Source: a virus
DNA length: 28,260 nt
Direction: 5' to 3' (one strand)
IMG/VR virus record: IMGVR_UViG_3300009184_000155
Coordinates: 1-28,260 of that record
Shown here piece by piece: positions 15,892-24,141 of the stretch. Each line of letters starts with the position of its first letter. The first letter of the stretch is position 1. The notes below the pieces were generated by a model. The model was not told the origin of the DNA and did not search any database. It was given only the letters and a program-made list of their open reading frames with translations. The position numbers and the translations under genes are program-made.

Positions 15892-15913
15892 CTTTTATCT
15901 TTACATTGCTTTT

Positions 15914-16357
15914 TTAGCTTGATACGCTAAAGTCGTAACCATAAACATAAACATCAAATACTGCACCAGCTACGGCTGTAGTTAGTGGAGCAGTTACGTT
16001 TAAATAAAGGTTTTGAACGGTTTGTGCAGTTGTTTGTGCAGTTGGAGCAACTAAAGAAGCACCTTGTGGAGTACTTAAATTAGCTGCTGTTATTGCACCA
16101 TACAAGCTAGAACCGCCTGCAGTAGCTGCTACACCCATTGCTAAACCTGTAGGAGTTACTGAAGCTCCTGCGTTGTTTAGATCAGTAACTATTAGACTCT
16201 GTAATAGATATACAGAACTATTAATTACTTGCAAAGGATAACTAGCTATTGCATTTGCGTTTACATTCTTCAAGGTAGCAATCACTCGTAACGTCTGTGA
16301 AGTCGTTACATTTGATGGATGTGCTGAACTTGTTACTGCTGGTCCTGGATTTGCCAT
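15914..16357 (-). CDS. Head/decoration protein candidate (147 aa)
   Basis: The protein is 147 residues, Ala/Thr/Val-rich and beta-like. It begins MANPGPAVTSSAHPSNVTTS, then TLRVIATLKNVNANAIASYP, LQSLIVTDLNNAGASVTPTG and TAPLTTAVAGAVFDVYVYGY. No signal peptide or transmembrane helix is convincing. It follows the coat gene by 18 bases with its own SD (AAAGGAAATTATC) and precedes a strong terminator, so it should be made in quantity with the coat. A capsid decoration or stabilising protein is the natural hypothesis. I do not recognise a named family. Confidence 0.68.
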   Translation of the reverse strand: MANPGPAVTSSAHPSNVTTSQTLRVIATLKNVNANAIASYPLQVINSSVYLLQSLIVTDLNNAGASVTPTGLAMGVAATAGGSSLYGAITAANLSTPQGASLVAPTAQTTAQTVQNLYLNVTAPLTTAVAGAVFDVYVYGYDFSVSS

Positions 16358-16375
16358 GATAATTTCCTTTATTAA

Positions 16376-17650
16376 TTAAGCTGCGACTCGGCAAGCGAGT
16401 TCAGGATATAGGGGAGCCCAACCGTATAACACATCAACACGAGTTGGAATACTATCGTTATTGATTGTATATTGACGGACTACACGCATTGACAACCCAA
16501 TTTCTTTGTCAGAAGCTCTACCAGCAAAATGTACACCTTCAGGCAATTCCAAATCAGCCATAGCCATTGTGAAAGCATTTCTGTGCATTACGATGTTTTG
16601 TGGAGATACGATACCATTTCCACTTGCATTGTATTGTGATGCAAAGAATGTTACAGCAGCAGTTGCTGAAGTTGTTGGGATTGATACGTTTTGGAACTGA
16701 CCGGCTGTAATAACGGCTGGAGATACAGTTACTGAAACGCTTGAACCTGAAGCAACAGATACGGCAGTTTTAACTACGAATGAACGCAGTTTGTTAGTAC
16801 CATAAGCCTGACGATTCTGTGGGTTTACTGCATATACACCAGCAATTTGGAATGTATCACCAGCATTTAAGTTGATTGTGCCTGTGTTAGCAGCAGTCAA
16901 AGTAATAGTTGAAGAAGATGCCCAACCACTAGTTAAGAAACCAGTTGCAGTTGTAGTAGCAACAGAAGCAGTAACAGTAGTTGTAGAAAAATTACCAAAA
17001 GTTTGTGAAATAATGTTTTGGTCAAGTTTCCAATTCATACCACCAGAGTCACGACCCATTAAGCCTTTAGTGTACTGTGCTGAGATTTCAGCAGTAGGTA
17101 CAAATAAGCCTTTTAAGCTATCAACAATAGTAGCTGATGTGAATGGCTCAACGATACATGATCTACGACCATCACGAGGAGCACCTTCAGAATCAAGATA
17201 TGCTTGTGCTGATAAGTATGTGAACAAACCAGTTGGAGGAGTGCCTGCAGTTCCTACGATGTTTGCTGTGTTTAATGCAGCAGTAGTTGTACCATCATAG
17301 TCAATTTTGTTAGCAATAGCAGCTACAGCTGGCTTCAAAATACGATCACTAAACATATCCAAAGATAAGGCTAAGTCTTGTGTAGTAAATTGAGTATCAA
17401 CGTGGAACTGTGTACTTAAAGTTACAGGTACTGAAGTTTCGTTCAAGTCCTCAACATTAAGTGCTGGTCCTGTAGTACCAATAAAACGACCTGGTCTACG
17501 GACGTTTACAGTTGCACCAATTTTAGCTCCGACAACAGCAAACTGATCGTCATAATTTCTATCGACTTCGCTTGTGAATGTCAATTCGTTTTCTAGCACC
17601 ATAAGTGCTTCATTAGTAATTTTACTAATGGTTAATAGCGTGTTTGCCAT
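16376..17650 (-). CDS. Major capsid (coat) protein, P22 gp5-like
   Basis: The protein has 424 residues, close to P22 coat (430). The N-terminus is MANTLLTISKITNEALMVLE, then VDRNYDDQFAVVGAKIGATV and NVRRPGRFIG. VPVTLSTQFHVDTQFTTQDL and DMFSDRILKPAVAAIANKID follow. This order is the P22 coat family signature: an HK97-fold coat with a long N-terminal arm. Residues about 215-270 are Thr/Ala-rich, where P22 coat carries its inserted I-domain, although here the sequence looks unlike it. The C-terminus has GRASDKEIGLSMRVVRQYTI and VLYGWAPLYPELACRVAA. SD is TTGGAGAAATTAA before ATG 17650-17648. It lies directly after the scaffold gene. Confidence 0.9.
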   Translation of the reverse strand: MANTLLTISKITNEALMVLENELTFTSEVDRNYDDQFAVVGAKIGATVNVRRPGRFIGTTGPALNVEDLNETSVPVTLSTQFHVDTQFTTQDLALSLDMFSDRILKPAVAAIANKIDYDGTTTAALNTANIVGTAGTPPTGLFTYLSAQAYLDSEGAPRDGRRSCIVEPFTSATIVDSLKGLFVPTAEISAQYTKGLMGRDSGGMNWKLDQNIISQTFGNFSTTTVTASVATTTATGFLTSGWASSSTITLTAANTGTINLNAGDTFQIAGVYAVNPQNRQAYGTNKLRSFVVKTAVSVASGSSVSVTVSPAVITAGQFQNVSIPTTSATAAVTFFASQYNASGNGIVSPQNIVMHRNAFTMAMADLELPEGVHFAGRASDKEIGLSMRVVRQYTINNDSIPTRVDVLYGWAPLYPELACRVAA

Positions 17651-17674
17651 TTAATTTCTCCAAAAAAATTAGGT

Positions 17675-18544
17675 TTATCTAAGCCTACCAGCTTGTCTTG
17701 CAGCTTTATACTGTGCAAATGTTCCATGAAACTGTCCATCTGTATCCACTAAAACATCTGCTCCAGCTTTGCCACCAGTCAAAGGACTAATAGGGCTAGG
17801 TGCTTTACTTCTAGTTACTGTAGCTTTCGGTTCTTCCTTGCGTTCAAACCTAACCTCTAACTTGCCTAACTCAATAAGGGCTTTTCGCAAAGGCATTTCA
17901 GTTAGCGATTGAGCAAAATCTTCATTTGATGCTAGATGATATAGAATTTGTGGTCCTACATCACTTTCTAAAATGCTATCTCTAATCTCGTCACTTACAA
18001 CGGTACTAGCAGATTGCACTACATCATCAAAATCTTTTATCTCATTCTTAGCTTGTTCAAGTTTCTTTGCCCAAGATTTTCCAATCTTTTCTTGTTCTGC
18101 TTGTAACTTACTTTGTGCTTCCTGTATATCTCTTTGCTTCAAAGCATTTTCAGTAGACCAATCTATTAATGCTTTTTCAAATTCTTGAATATCATTAAAC
18201 TGGCTTACATCAGGTTTGCCTTCTAAAGAAACTTGCGCTTGTTCAGGTGCATTCCTTGCTTCATATTCCTTTATCCGATTCTCTAGTTCTCTTGATCGGG
18301 CTTCAGCTTCCTCTGCCCTTCTAGATACTTTTTCAAATCGTTTGTTTAGCTTATCTTTCGGTTTATCAACTTCAGTATCATTAGCTTCTTCCTTTGCTTC
18401 GGGTTTACTCTGTTCTTCGACTTCTTCTGGCTCTGGATTAACAGCCTCAGTTTCATCTTGCTCAGCTAAACCTAATCTCTCTGCATAGAATTCTGCTGCA
18501 TTACTACTTGTTAATATGTTTTCTGCTTCTTTTGTATCGGCCAT
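17675..18544 (-). CDS. Scaffolding protein
   Basis: The protein has 289 residues, similar in size to P22 gp8 (303). It is highly charged, without cysteine or membrane segments. The N-terminus carries NILTSSNAAEFYAERLGL (residues 9-26), then an acidic stretch of Glu/Pro (residues about 28-60). A coiled coil follows (LNKRFEKVSRRAEEAEARSR and ELENRIKEYEARN), then a Gln/Lys/Glu helical middle. The short C-terminal segment is GGKAGADVLVDTDGQFHGTF and a basic tail AQYKAARQAGRLR. Scaffolds of this type assemble inside the procapsid, bind coat through a basic C-terminal helix-turn-helix and then leave. Location between portal and coat fits. SD: CAGGAGCTTGAGAATATC before ATG. Confidence 0.85.
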   Translation of the reverse strand: MADTKEAENILTSSNAAEFYAERLGLAEQDETEAVNPEPEEVEEQSKPEAKEEANDTEVDKPKDKLNKRFEKVSRRAEEAEARSRELENRIKEYEARNAPEQAQVSLEGKPDVSQFNDIQEFEKALIDWSTENALKQRDIQEAQSKLQAEQEKIGKSWAKKLEQAKNEIKDFDDVVQSASTVVSDEIRDSILESDVGPQILYHLASNEDFAQSLTEMPLRKALIELGKLEVRFERKEEPKATVTRSKAPSPISPLTGGKAGADVLVDTDGQFHGTFAQYKAARQAGRLR

Positions 18545-18585
18545 GATATTCTCAAGCTCCTGATGTTGTTATAAAGATTTAATAA

Positions 18586-18774
18586 TTAATTGTCAATTTC
18601 TTTTGATTTTGACTGATTTAATACTTCATTAATTAAAGATTGCTGATGTTTTAGCTCATCTTCGTTTAATTTTGCATAAGGATTAGTAGGTTCAGGTTCA
18701 TATTTCTTACCTGATTTTCTTGCCATTTCCCTTAATTTCCACTCTAAAACATTGTCACTTATGATTGTTGGCAT
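18586..18774 (-). CDS. Small protein of unknown function (62 aa)
   Basis: The protein has 62 residues starting MPTIISDNVLEWKLREMARK. A Glu/Pro/Asn/Tyr segment (KKYEPEPTNPYAKLNEDELK) follows, then a helix QSLINEVLNQSKSKEIDN. It is charged and probably helical. No motif names it. It is placed between a 137-residue protein and the scaffold. A GGAGG SD (CGGAGGAATAT before ATG 18774-18772) is strong, so it is likely expressed. It could be a procapsid accessory or a portal/scaffold adaptor; this is only positional inference. Confidence 0.62.
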   Translation of the reverse strand: MPTIISDNVLEWKLREMARKSGKKYEPEPTNPYAKLNEDELKHQQSLINEVLNQSKSKEIDN

Positions 18775-18786
18775 ATATTCCTCCGA

Positions 18787-19200
18787 TTATTTATAGCCAT
18801 GCTTTTTAAGTTCTTTTTCAGACAATTCTCCAATTGCATAATCATATTTTTTACGCATTTCGTTATAAACTTTATATGCTTTATCGTGTGTTGAAAAATG
18901 TGAATGCAATTCATCAGTTCCTGAATGATAAATACCATGTGGTTTTTCTATTGGACCACCTTCACCTGAGTGTTTTTTCTCTAATCCAAGTTTTTTAGCC
19001 ATAAAATCTGCACGATTTTCTGAGGTTACTATATTCCTAGAACCTTTTTCTTCTCGTTCTTTAGCCATCATTTCTTGAATAGCATTAATTTTATTAGCAT
19101 CAGAATGTGTAATTGCTTTTTTTGCAACAGCCATTTTTATTTCAGGATCATATTTATCTTGATTAACTAAATATCTGTATTTTGATTCAGGTTTTTTCAT
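18787..19200 (-). CDS. Head-region protein with a scaffold-like motif (137 aa)
   Basis: The protein has 137 residues, is basic (many Lys) and contains several His residues. It starts MKKPESKYRYLVNQDKYDPE. At residues 56-73 it carries NIVTSENRADFMAKKLGL, aligned without gaps to residues 9-26 of the scaffold protein. A GGPIEKPHGIYHSGTDELHS segment follows, then a helical, tyrosine-rich C-terminus (YKVYNEMRKKYDYAIGELSE). It lies immediately after the portal gene. I do not recognise a family. The shared motif suggests that both proteins dock on the same partner inside the procapsid, such as portal or coat. The ATG at 19200 directly abuts the portal stop. Confidence 0.65.
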   Translation of the reverse strand: MKKPESKYRYLVNQDKYDPEIKMAVAKKAITHSDANKINAIQEMMAKEREEKGSRNIVTSENRADFMAKKLGLEKKHSGEGGPIEKPHGIYHSGTDELHSHFSTHDKAYKVYNEMRKKYDYAIGELSEKELKKHGYK

Positions 19201-21300
19201 TTAAATTCCCCTTTCTATTGCTTCAATTTCTGCTGCTTTTTCTGCAGTTGGACTAATTTGAGCCAATATTAATGCTAACTGTGCTTTCATTTGTTCAATT
19301 TCTTTTTGAGTTTCAGATTTGATTATAGTATCGTGAGCTTGACTTTCTGTACGCATCTTACTTTCTTCAAGTCTGGCTTGTACCTTTATCTGTTCACGCT
19401 GAGTTTCAGCTTCTTGAACCTGTTGTTGTACGCTTGCTCTGTACTTAATATCTAATTGCAATGATTGTAATTCTTGTTGCAATTGTTGAATTGTTTGTTG
19501 CGACTGAGCCAACTGCATTTGAACTTGTGGTGGAATAGGTGATTTATCATTAACTTGAGCCATTGGATTACCGGCAGCTAAACGATCAGCAATCACATCA
19601 GCACCAGGGAAATCCATATTTCTTACAAGTAAATCGCCAGCAATTTGAACTAAATTAGGGTCGGCTGCAAATAGTTGTAACATTGAATCTACAGCTTCTT
19701 GCCGTTTTGATGCATATCCTGGTCCTGTTTCCATTACAACATCGTATTCACCAACAGTTACATCATTAAGAATCTTATCAATGCCTTCTTCATTTGTGCC
19801 TTTTTGATTGATATTAACCATTTCAGGCTTACCATCAGCACCAATAATACGCATTATGCGTTCTTCAGAATAAATAAAGGGAACTAAATCTAAGCAAATT
19901 CGACCACATTGCCTAATGCTACGAGTTAAATTATCGTAATAATGGAAGTTGGTCATATCACTTTGTTGTTGCTGACCATTTAATGCTTTGCCACTTATCA
20001 TGCCTGTAGGTAATTGACTTGGGTCATAAATACCCACAACAGCCATTAAATCACTATTTAAACCTTGTAATGCAGTAACCATACCGGTAGGTGGTGGCTC
20101 TGGTTGAATCCTTTGAGGAATTGGTGCTTGCCTACCTTCTGAATCAGTTTGTTTGTAACGCAATACAGGCATTGATTTAATGTTTGCTGTATTCCATTCC
20201 ATTTCATGGCCTTCATCTTGTCCTTCAGCTATTAAATATTTAGCTTTAGGTGCAAGTGCAACACTTTCAGTTAATGCAGTAGACCAAAAGTTATACATTC
20301 TTTGTGGGTCTTTTGCCATGCGAGTGAGCCCAAACTTCTTTTTCTTGCTATCAACTATTAACTGCTGACCATAAACAGGGATAACTGGAATGTATTTACC
20401 AGCCCAATCTGAACTTTCAAGAACTTGCATCCCTGTTAGTTTTACCCATTTAATCTGCTTTTTAACAGTTTCACGCTTGCTTACAACATAAATTCCACGA
20501 TCTTGTAATTCTGTTTCTTTAGGCTTTTCATCTTCAAATATTGTTGTACCGTCAGATAAAAGCAACAGTTTTGTTCTAATTCGTTCTGTATAAAAGTATT
20601 CAGCAATCCTAATATCTTCTTTTGTAATCCATTCTGACTGTGAATCACCAGTACCTCTAGGGTTAAATCCACCTCCATCATCAGCAAAAGGATACATTTT
20701 TCTAAATGCTTCTTTGCTTATAACCTCAGTAATTAAACACTTTTCAGCATCAGAACCATCAGGTTCAATAGAATTAGGGTCAAAATAAACCATAAAAGGG
20801 TTTTCAATACGCTTAATATATATTTCTTGCTGAAAACTATCTGGTCTAGGATAATCATGCGTTACTCGCCAATATCCCCATCCCATACGCACAGCAAAAT
20901 CAAACGCATTATCGTATGCAGCATCAGCATCGCTTTGGTTTTCAATGTGCCTTAAAATACCAGTAATAATTTCAGCAACTTTAGCATCCGACTCATTATT
21001 CATGCCATGACATTTCATGCGTGGTCGTTGCTGTCTTTGCTGATTGGTAATTTGTCTTATGTACGCATCAATTTTATTAATGGTTAAATAGGGTCTAGAT
21101 TCTAATAGCCTAGAGTTTTGTATCTCTACAGGCCATTGATCACCACCGGCAAATTTAAGATCATCAAGGGCTTCTACACGATTATTTGAATCATTATCAC
21201 TACAAAATCGTAAGAATTGTTTAGCTTGATCAATAATGCCTGATTCGTCATCATCATCTGTACTATAAATTCCACCATTGCTTTGAACATTAGTAACCAT
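19201..21300 (-). CDS. Portal protein, P22 gp1-like
   Basis: The protein has 699 residues, near P22 portal (725). It starts with an Asp-rich segment (YSTDDDDESG), then QAKQFLRFCSDNDSNN and LDDLKFAGGDQWP (residues about 45-57). It continues with NKIDAYIRQITNQQRQQRPR, an INDEP/ENPFMVYFDPNSIEP block and the later VVGIYDPSQLPTGMISGKAL. These are recognisable P22-family portal signatures. The C-terminal 110 residues form a very Gln/Glu-rich helix (SQQTIQQLQQELQSLQ and further heptads), as expected for the barrel that reaches into the head. The dodecameric portal is the packaging channel and docks terminase and gp4. SD: AAGGAAAATCT before ATG. Confidence 0.9.
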   Translation of the reverse strand: MVTNVQSNGGIYSTDDDDESGIIDQAKQFLRFCSDNDSNNRVEALDDLKFAGGDQWPVEIQNSRLLESRPYLTINKIDAYIRQITNQQRQQRPRMKCHGMNNESDAKVAEIITGILRHIENQSDADAAYDNAFDFAVRMGWGYWRVTHDYPRPDSFQQEIYIKRIENPFMVYFDPNSIEPDGSDAEKCLITEVISKEAFRKMYPFADDGGGFNPRGTGDSQSEWITKEDIRIAEYFYTERIRTKLLLLSDGTTIFEDEKPKETELQDRGIYVVSKRETVKKQIKWVKLTGMQVLESSDWAGKYIPVIPVYGQQLIVDSKKKKFGLTRMAKDPQRMYNFWSTALTESVALAPKAKYLIAEGQDEGHEMEWNTANIKSMPVLRYKQTDSEGRQAPIPQRIQPEPPPTGMVTALQGLNSDLMAVVGIYDPSQLPTGMISGKALNGQQQQSDMTNFHYYDNLTRSIRQCGRICLDLVPFIYSEERIMRIIGADGKPEMVNINQKGTNEEGIDKILNDVTVGEYDVVMETGPGYASKRQEAVDSMLQLFAADPNLVQIAGDLLVRNMDFPGADVIADRLAAGNPMAQVNDKSPIPPQVQMQLAQSQQTIQQLQQELQSLQLDIKYRASVQQQVQEAETQREQIKVQARLEESKMRTESQAHDTIIKSETQKEIEQMKAQLALILAQISPTAEKAAEIEAIERGI

Positions 21301-21309
21301 AGATTTTCC

Positions 21310-22596
21310 TTATTGCATCCAACTTACCACATCATAATTCATTGGCTTGCGTTTGACTACTTTCTTTTCTTGTACCATTAAAGCAATATACCTAAAAGCA
21401 TCTGCTCCATGGCTATATTGGTCATGTAAAGGCTTCATGCTAAATTTTTTAGTTTCAGGGTCTACATCATATCTGTAATGCCGTAAACATTGTAATCCTA
21501 CATCTGTATTTGTTTTATCAAAATAACAGGTTGGGAATATAGTACGAGCAGCATTAATTGAATCAGCAATAGCCACTCTTTCAATAATCCTAACATTAAA
21601 TCCACTAGAACGCACGATTTCTTCTATGCTTCTGCCATTTGCAGCTAATGTTTTATTCTGTGCATCATGAGGTAAATACAAGGTTTCATATACATAACCA
21701 AAAGTTTGTAACTTAGCCAATATTTCAGAAATAGTGGTTTGAGTAGTCTCATAATACCTAAGTAATCTGATTTCCATGCCTACAAATTGCCCTATCCATA
21801 TTGCAGTAGCATCTGCCCAACCAATATCAAAACAGGCAAATACAGGCTTAATTGGGTCATATGGAACATTACAAATTCTGCCATCTTGCTCTGCCCTAGT
21901 CATTTCCCTAGCAAATACAGCACCATCAATAGTTGATCTAGTAAACCCTTCCCATACATTTTGATAGGCTTCAAAGTCTCTATTTCTTAATGATTGCCGT
22001 TCTAAATCAAGCACTTCAGGAAACCAAGTATTATCTGACCAATTAACTTTTGTAACTATTGCATTGTCTGGTGGGCTAATTACAAAGCGTTTATAGGTTG
22101 CATCTGTAGGTAATTCAGGATTAAAAGTAATCCATATTTCACTATTTTCTTTACGAATTGTTGGTATTAATATGTCCCAACTTGTGTCCGTAACATTATT
22201 TGCCTCCTCAACCCAACAATAATCAATGCCTTCAATAGATTTAAGATTATTTATATTATTTTTAATACCGGCAAATATAAACTCTGTGCCGTTTATTCCT
22301 CTAATGGTTGATTGTGTTACCTCATAATGAGCTTCTAAACCTAAACTATATATTTGATCTACCAATAGTTTATGTACTGAATCCCTAATTGATGTTTGAA
22401 ATTCCCTTGCACAAAGGATTCTAAGTACACGTTGTACACCCATGCAAAGTAATGCACGAGCTACTGAATGTGATTTAGCAGCTCCACGACCACCATAAAG
22501 CACTCTATATCTTGAGTTTTTAGGTTCAAATAAGCACTTCAGCTTAGCTGGAAACTGAGGCCATATAAAGCCTTTATCGTCAATCTTGTTTGACAT
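21310..22596 (-). CDS. Terminase large subunit (PBSX XtmB/Terminase_3-like)
   Basis: The protein has 428 residues. Walker A is GGRGAAKS (residues 35-42) and Walker B-like IDYCWVEEA lies at about 124-132, with the catalytic Glu in the E-E pair. IWITFNPELPTDATYKRF is the coupling motif region. The nuclease half has D257 in FACFDIGWAD, D311 in LPHDAQN and D399 in SHGADAFRY, the three acidic residues of the RNase H-like active site. Length and motifs match PBSX-type large terminases. The enzyme cuts concatemers and drives DNA through the portal with ATP. Its ATG lies 17 bases inside the small-subunit gene. It is followed 9 bases later by portal. Confidence 0.93.
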   Translation of the reverse strand: MSNKIDDKGFIWPQFPAKLKCLFEPKNSRYRVLYGGRGAAKSHSVARALLCMGVQRVLRILCAREFQTSIRDSVHKLLVDQIYSLGLEAHYEVTQSTIRGINGTEFIFAGIKNNINNLKSIEGIDYCWVEEANNVTDTSWDILIPTIRKENSEIWITFNPELPTDATYKRFVISPPDNAIVTKVNWSDNTWFPEVLDLERQSLRNRDFEAYQNVWEGFTRSTIDGAVFAREMTRAEQDGRICNVPYDPIKPVFACFDIGWADATAIWIGQFVGMEIRLLRYYETTQTTISEILAKLQTFGYVYETLYLPHDAQNKTLAANGRSIEEIVRSSGFNVRIIERVAIADSINAARTIFPTCYFDKTNTDVGLQCLRHYRYDVDPETKKFSMKPLHDQYSHGADAFRYIALMVQEKKVVKRKPMNYDVVSWMQ

Positions 22597-22933
22597 TAGA
22601 ATCTACAAAAGTAATATTAATACCCTTAACTTCTGAATTTTCACCTGCTGATAGTTCAGTTACATTTGTTTCTTTCCATCCAGCCCTTGTTTTTAACCAA
22701 AAGATTGCAGCAGTCATATTACCTTTTTTAGCCTGCTGAAATAATGTAGTGGCTATTTGTGCATTAGCATCTATACGACCATCTTCTAATTCAGGCTTGT
22801 AATGCTTTCTTAATGTATCGTCTGTAATTTCTAATTTATGAGCAATATCAACATAACGAGTTCCTACAGCAGCTAAGTTTTTAACTAAACTTCTGCTTTT
22901 ATCGTCTGGTATATGCTCAATTCCTTGACTCAT
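22580..22933 (-). CDS. Terminase small subunit
   Basis: The product has 117 residues. An N-terminal helix-turn-helix is visible (SLVKNLAAVGTRYVDIAHKL, then EITDDTLRKHYKPELEDGR). The oligomerisation part follows (ANAQIATTLFQQAKKGNMTA, then AIFWLKTRAGWKETNV). This last A-[IL]-F-W-L-K-T-R-x-G-W-K is typical of small terminase subunits of many betaproteobacterial phages. It should bind the packaging site and pass DNA to the large subunit. The start overlaps the methyltransferase gene by 4 bases (ATGA) and its end overlaps terL by 17 bases, so the three are co-translated. Confidence 0.85.
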   Translation of the reverse strand: MSQGIEHIPDDKSRSLVKNLAAVGTRYVDIAHKLEITDDTLRKHYKPELEDGRIDANAQIATTLFQQAKKGNMTAAIFWLKTRAGWKETNVTELSAGENSEVKGINITFVDSNVKQD

Positions 22934-24141
22934 CCTTTTATTAACTCCGAAAGTACTGCTTGTTTACCTGTGAAATCTTCCCAACGCTTTACTATTACAT
23001 CACAATATTTAGGGTCTAATTCCATAACATAAGCGTGCCTACCATGCTTCTCAGCAGCCAACATAGTTGTTCCACTACCACCAAACAAATCTAAAACAAT
23101 ATCTCCACCTTTAGTGTTGTTTAACATTTGATATTCAAATAAAGCTACAGGCTTCATAGTTGGATGCTCCCCATTTCTGCTGGGTTTATCAAACTCTAAT
23201 ATGGTTGTTTGTTTTCTATCAGTAGCCCACAAGTGTCCAGCACCCTCTTTCCAACCATATAAACAAGGTTCATGCTTCCAATGGTAATCTTGTCTTCCCA
23301 TAACCATACTGGACTTTTTCCAAATTAAGCATTGTCTCACCTTCCAACCAGCGTCTTGTGCAGCTCCTCTGAAGTTGTAGCTTTCACTATCAGCATGCCA
23401 AATATAAAATACAGCACCAGCTTTCATAACAGTATTTGCTGAAACAAAAGCATCCCTAAGAAATTGTCTAAAATCCTCGTTGCCCATTGAATCATTAATA
23501 ATTGTTAATTTTTCCTTAGTTGCACCTTCATAAGCAACATTGTAAGGAGGATCAGTTAAAAGCATGTCAACCCCCCCCCCAACTCCCATTAACTTTTCTA
23601 CATCCGTTATGCTACAGGAATCCCCACACATAAGTCTATGATTTCCAAGGATATATATATCTCCTAACTTGGTTTTAGGTTCATCAGGTACATCAGGCAC
23701 ATCATCTTCATCTGTGAGCCCTGTAGTGCCTGTAATTGGGTTTAAAAGGGCATCAAGCTCGTTTACGTCAAATCCAAGTAAAGATAGATCAAAATCATCT
23801 GAATTTAGTTGTTGAAGCTCTAACATTAATAATTCATTATCCCAATCAGCATTTAATGCTAATTTATTGTCTGCAATAATTAATGCTTTTTTCTGTGTTT
23901 CAGTTAAATAGGCTAATTCAATAACTGGCACAGTATTCATTCCTAGCTTTCTAGCAGCAAGTAATCGACCATGACCAGCTATCAATCCATTGTCACCATC
24001 AACTAAAATAGGGTTTGTCCACCCAAATTCTTTAATTGAAGCAGCTATTTGAGCCACTTGCTCATCTGAATGTTTCCTAGAATTGTTGATATAAGGGATA
24101 AGTTTATCTATATCCCTTGATTCAATTTTAGGTTTGTTCAT
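22930..24141 (-). CDS. ParB-like/N4-N6 DNA methyltransferase fusion
   Basis: The protein has 403 residues. Residues 1-100 form a ParB/Srx-type nuclease-like domain (NPILVDGDNGLIAGHGRLLA, with the GHGR core at 56-59). A spacer of acidic residues follows at about 140-158. The C-terminal 240 residues are an amino-methyltransferase. Motif IV is LTDPPYNV (DPPY 197-200), and the SAM-binding DLFGGSGTT (351-359) comes after it, so the order is beta class. HPTMKPVALFEYQ is also present. The substrate is adenine-N6 or cytosine-N4, probably protecting phage DNA or marking it for packaging. A ten-G run encodes G188-G190 just before DPPY. The start overlaps the 64-residue gene (ATGA). Confidence 0.92.
   Translation of the reverse strand: MNKPKIESRDIDKLIPYINNSRKHSDEQVAQIAASIKEFGWTNPILVDGDNGLIAGHGRLLAARKLGMNTVPVIELAYLTETQKKALIIADNKLALNADWDNELLMLELQQLNSDDFDLSLLGFDVNELDALLNPITGTTGLTDEDDVPDVPDEPKTKLGDIYILGNHRLMCGDSCSITDVEKLMGVGGGVDMLLTDPPYNVAYEGATKEKLTIINDSMGNEDFRQFLRDAFVSANTVMKAGAVFYIWHADSESYNFRGAAQDAGWKVRQCLIWKKSSMVMGRQDYHWKHEPCLYGWKEGAGHLWATDRKQTTILEFDKPSRNGEHPTMKPVALFEYQMLNNTKGGDIVLDLFGGSGTTMLAAEKHGRHAYVMELDPKYCDVIVKRWEDFTGKQAVLSELIKG
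23571..23580 (-). repeat. Ten-base G homopolymer within the methyltransferase coding sequence
   Basis: Ten consecutive C on the plus strand (G on the coding strand) fall within codons 188-191 of the methyltransferase (Gly-Gly-Gly and the first base of Val). They lie seven codons before DPPY. In this AT-rich window it is the only long G/C homopolymer I see. With ten bases the gene is in frame. One base more or less would shift the frame before both catalytic motifs. Poly-G tracts of this length are known slipped-strand phase-variation sites in bacterial methyltransferase genes. A sequencing or assembly error cannot be excluded. Confidence 0.9.

Noticed and set aside
16872-17300. 142-aa plus-strand frame opposite the coat gene
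   Set aside because: Antisense shadow of a clearly recognised coat gene, with Val-rich composition caused by Thr/Ala codons on the other strand.
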